From CAZKHG01 sp964552655 (GTDB lineage Bacteria; Bacteroidota; Bacteroidia; Bacteroidales; Tenuifilaceae): DNA of 45,142 nucleotides. The notes below the pieces were generated by a model. It had not been told where the DNA came from and ran no database searches. It saw only the letters and a program-made list of their open reading frames with translations. This document shows, piece by piece, positions 44,094 to 45,142 of this stretch. How positions within the stretch are numbered: the first letter of the stretch is position 1; each line of letters opens with the position of its first letter. The stretch spans positions 1 through 45,142 of the forward strand of contig CAZKHG010000024.1 of the NCBI GenBank assembly GCA_964552655.1, given 5' to 3'. The position numbers were made by a program, and so were the translations under genes.

Positions 44094-45142
44094 ATGAATG
44101 AAGTAGCATCAATATTAAAAAAGAATAATTTCAGCAAGGAAGAAGTTATGGCCCTGTTGGCATCAGATAATGATGACAGGAACAGGTTGTATTCAAGATC
44201 AGCAGAGGTTAAGGAGAAGTACATCGGGAGGAAGGTACATTTCAGGGGTTTGATAGAATTATCCAATATCTGCCGGAAGAATTGTTTGTACTGTGGAATT
44301 CGCGCGGGTAATACAAAAGTAGTTCGGTATCAACTTTCTGATGAAGAGGTGCTGTCTGCGGCTAAATTTGCCTGGGAAAATAAGTATGGTAGCATCGCGA
44401 TTCAAACCGGAGAAGTGGACTCAAATGATTTTATTGAAAGAATTGCTTACCTCCTGGATATAATTAATCGCGAAACCGACAATGAACTTGGTATCACCCT
44501 ATCGCTTGGAGAGCAAACTGAAGATACATACAAAAAATGGTTCAACCTTGGGGCAATCAGGTATTTGCTTAGAATCGAAAGTTCCAACATTGATCTATAC
44601 CATAAGCTCCACCCAAACGATAAGCACCACGATTACCAGTACCGGGTAGAATGCCTAAAATCACTGCGGAGAATTGGCTACCAGGTTGGCACCGGGGTGA
44701 TGATTGGCTTGCCTTTCCAAACGCTCGAACATCTGGCTGAAGATTTGCTTTGGATTCAGGAAATGGATGTCGATATGGTAGGTATGGGCCCATACATTGA
44801 ACATCCTGACACGCCTCTTTTCCAATATAGAACAACCCTTTTACCGGTAATGGAGAGGTTTAACCTGTCATTGAAAATGACAGCAATACTAAGGATTATG
44901 ATGAAGGACATCAATATTGTTGCCCCCACAGCGTTGCAGGCTATAGACCCTTTGGGCAGAGAAAAAGCCATAAAAGTTGGAGCCAATATCGTAATGCCCA
45001 ATATCACCCCAGGTAGCCACCGTAATGATTATAAGCTTTACGACAATAAACCATGTGTTGACGATGCTGCGGATGACTGCAAAAACTGTCTGGAGGCAAG
45101 AATTCAGCTTACTGGTGATGAAATTGGTTACGGGGAGCATGG
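44094..45142 (+). CDS. hydE: [FeFe]-hydrogenase H-cluster radical SAM maturase HydE (3' partial)
   Basis: The ATG at 44094 opens a frame that runs to the window end with no stop, giving about 349 residues, so only the last few codons are missing (HydE is about 350). Radical SAM cluster ligands are C60, C64 and C67 in 'NICRKNCLYCGIR' (CxxxCxxC). The C-terminal set C-X7-C-X2-C in 'KPCVDDAADDCKNC' has the spacing of the accessory cluster ligands of Thermotoga HydE. Other motifs: 'IQTGE', 'LRIESSN', 'GTGVMIGLPFQT', 'GPYIEHPDTPL'. HydE helps build the dithiolate-bridged [2Fe] subcluster, so the genome should encode an [FeFe] hydrogenase plus HydF and HydG, perhaps just beyond the window. Confidence 0.93.
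   Translation, partial: MNEVASILKKNNFSKEEVMALLASDNDDRNRLYSRSAEVKEKYIGRKVHFRGLIELSNICRKNCLYCGIRAGNTKVVRYQLSDEEVLSAAKFAWENKYGSIAIQTGEVDSNDFIERIAYLLDIINRETDNELGITLSLGEQTEDTYKKWFNLGAIRYLLRIESSNIDLYHKLHPNDKHHDYQYRVECLKSLRRIGYQVGTGVMIGLPFQTLEHLAEDLLWIQEMDVDMVGMGPYIEHPDTPLFQYRTTLLPVMERFNLSLKMTAILRIMMKDINIVAPTALQAIDPLGREKAIKVGANIVMPNITPGSHRNDYKLYDNKPCVDDAADDCKNCLEARIQLTGDEIGYGEH

Overview
The window reads as chromosomal DNA of an anaerobic or facultative member of the Bacteroidota, most likely Bacteroidales. Reasons: several genes are preceded by the Bacteroidota -7 promoter element TAnnTTTG rather than a sigma70 -10 box. There is a type IX secretion plug protein, a START_2-type protein, a long-form LptF/LptG permease and a large TamB-like protein. 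Protein families are otherwise of Bacteroidota type. An Nqr operon together with the [FeFe]-hydrogenase maturase HydE suggests a fermentative lifestyle with sodium-based energetics. This placement is inference from gene families; no 16S rRNA is present.

Region 1 (1-13453) is a sensory block. It holds a multi-PAS HisKA_3 kinase cut by the window edge, its NarL-type regulator, a VOC protein plus membrane protein pair on the other strand, an orphan receiver protein, two methyl-accepting chemotaxis proteins (MCPs) flanking an OprB-like porin, and a hybrid PAS kinase. The two MCP genes share 788 bp of identical DNA over their signalling halves while their sensor halves are unrelated. This is the clearest sign of recent gene conversion or domain shuffling here.

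Region 2 (13454-14082) is a tRNA locus: a good Bacteroidota promoter, a decayed tRNA-Met copy split by a perfect 20-bp palindrome, then an intact tRNA-Met(CAT) and its terminator. Region 3 (14083-20742) is a same-strand run: START-like protein, LptF/LptG permease, two glycosyltransferases, RibBA and Fmt, covering envelope lipid/glycan export, riboflavin synthesis and initiator tRNA formylation.

Region 4 (20743-26992) holds a candidate small RNA on the minus strand and the complete nqrABCDEF operon. Region 5 (26993-35103) holds the T9SS plug protein, an HD-domain protein, a secreted EEP nuclease/phosphatase, two lipoproteins (one a beta-helix type, one an amidohydrolase), an acetyltransferase and tsaD. 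Two perfect-period heptamer arrays lie against gene ends here. Region 6 (35217-45142) holds tamB, a PLP-dependent desulfhydrase/deaminase, a CDF zinc-type exporter, an S9 oligopeptidase lipoprotein and hydE, which runs off the window.

No CRISPR array, prophage, insertion sequence or rRNA was seen. I did not find a convincing undescribed multi-gene system. The items most worth follow-up are the MCP repeat pair with the porin between the copies, the palindrome-split tRNA, the candidate small RNA next to nqrF, the branched stem-loop element at 3252-3308, and the repeated motif upstream of the orphan receiver.
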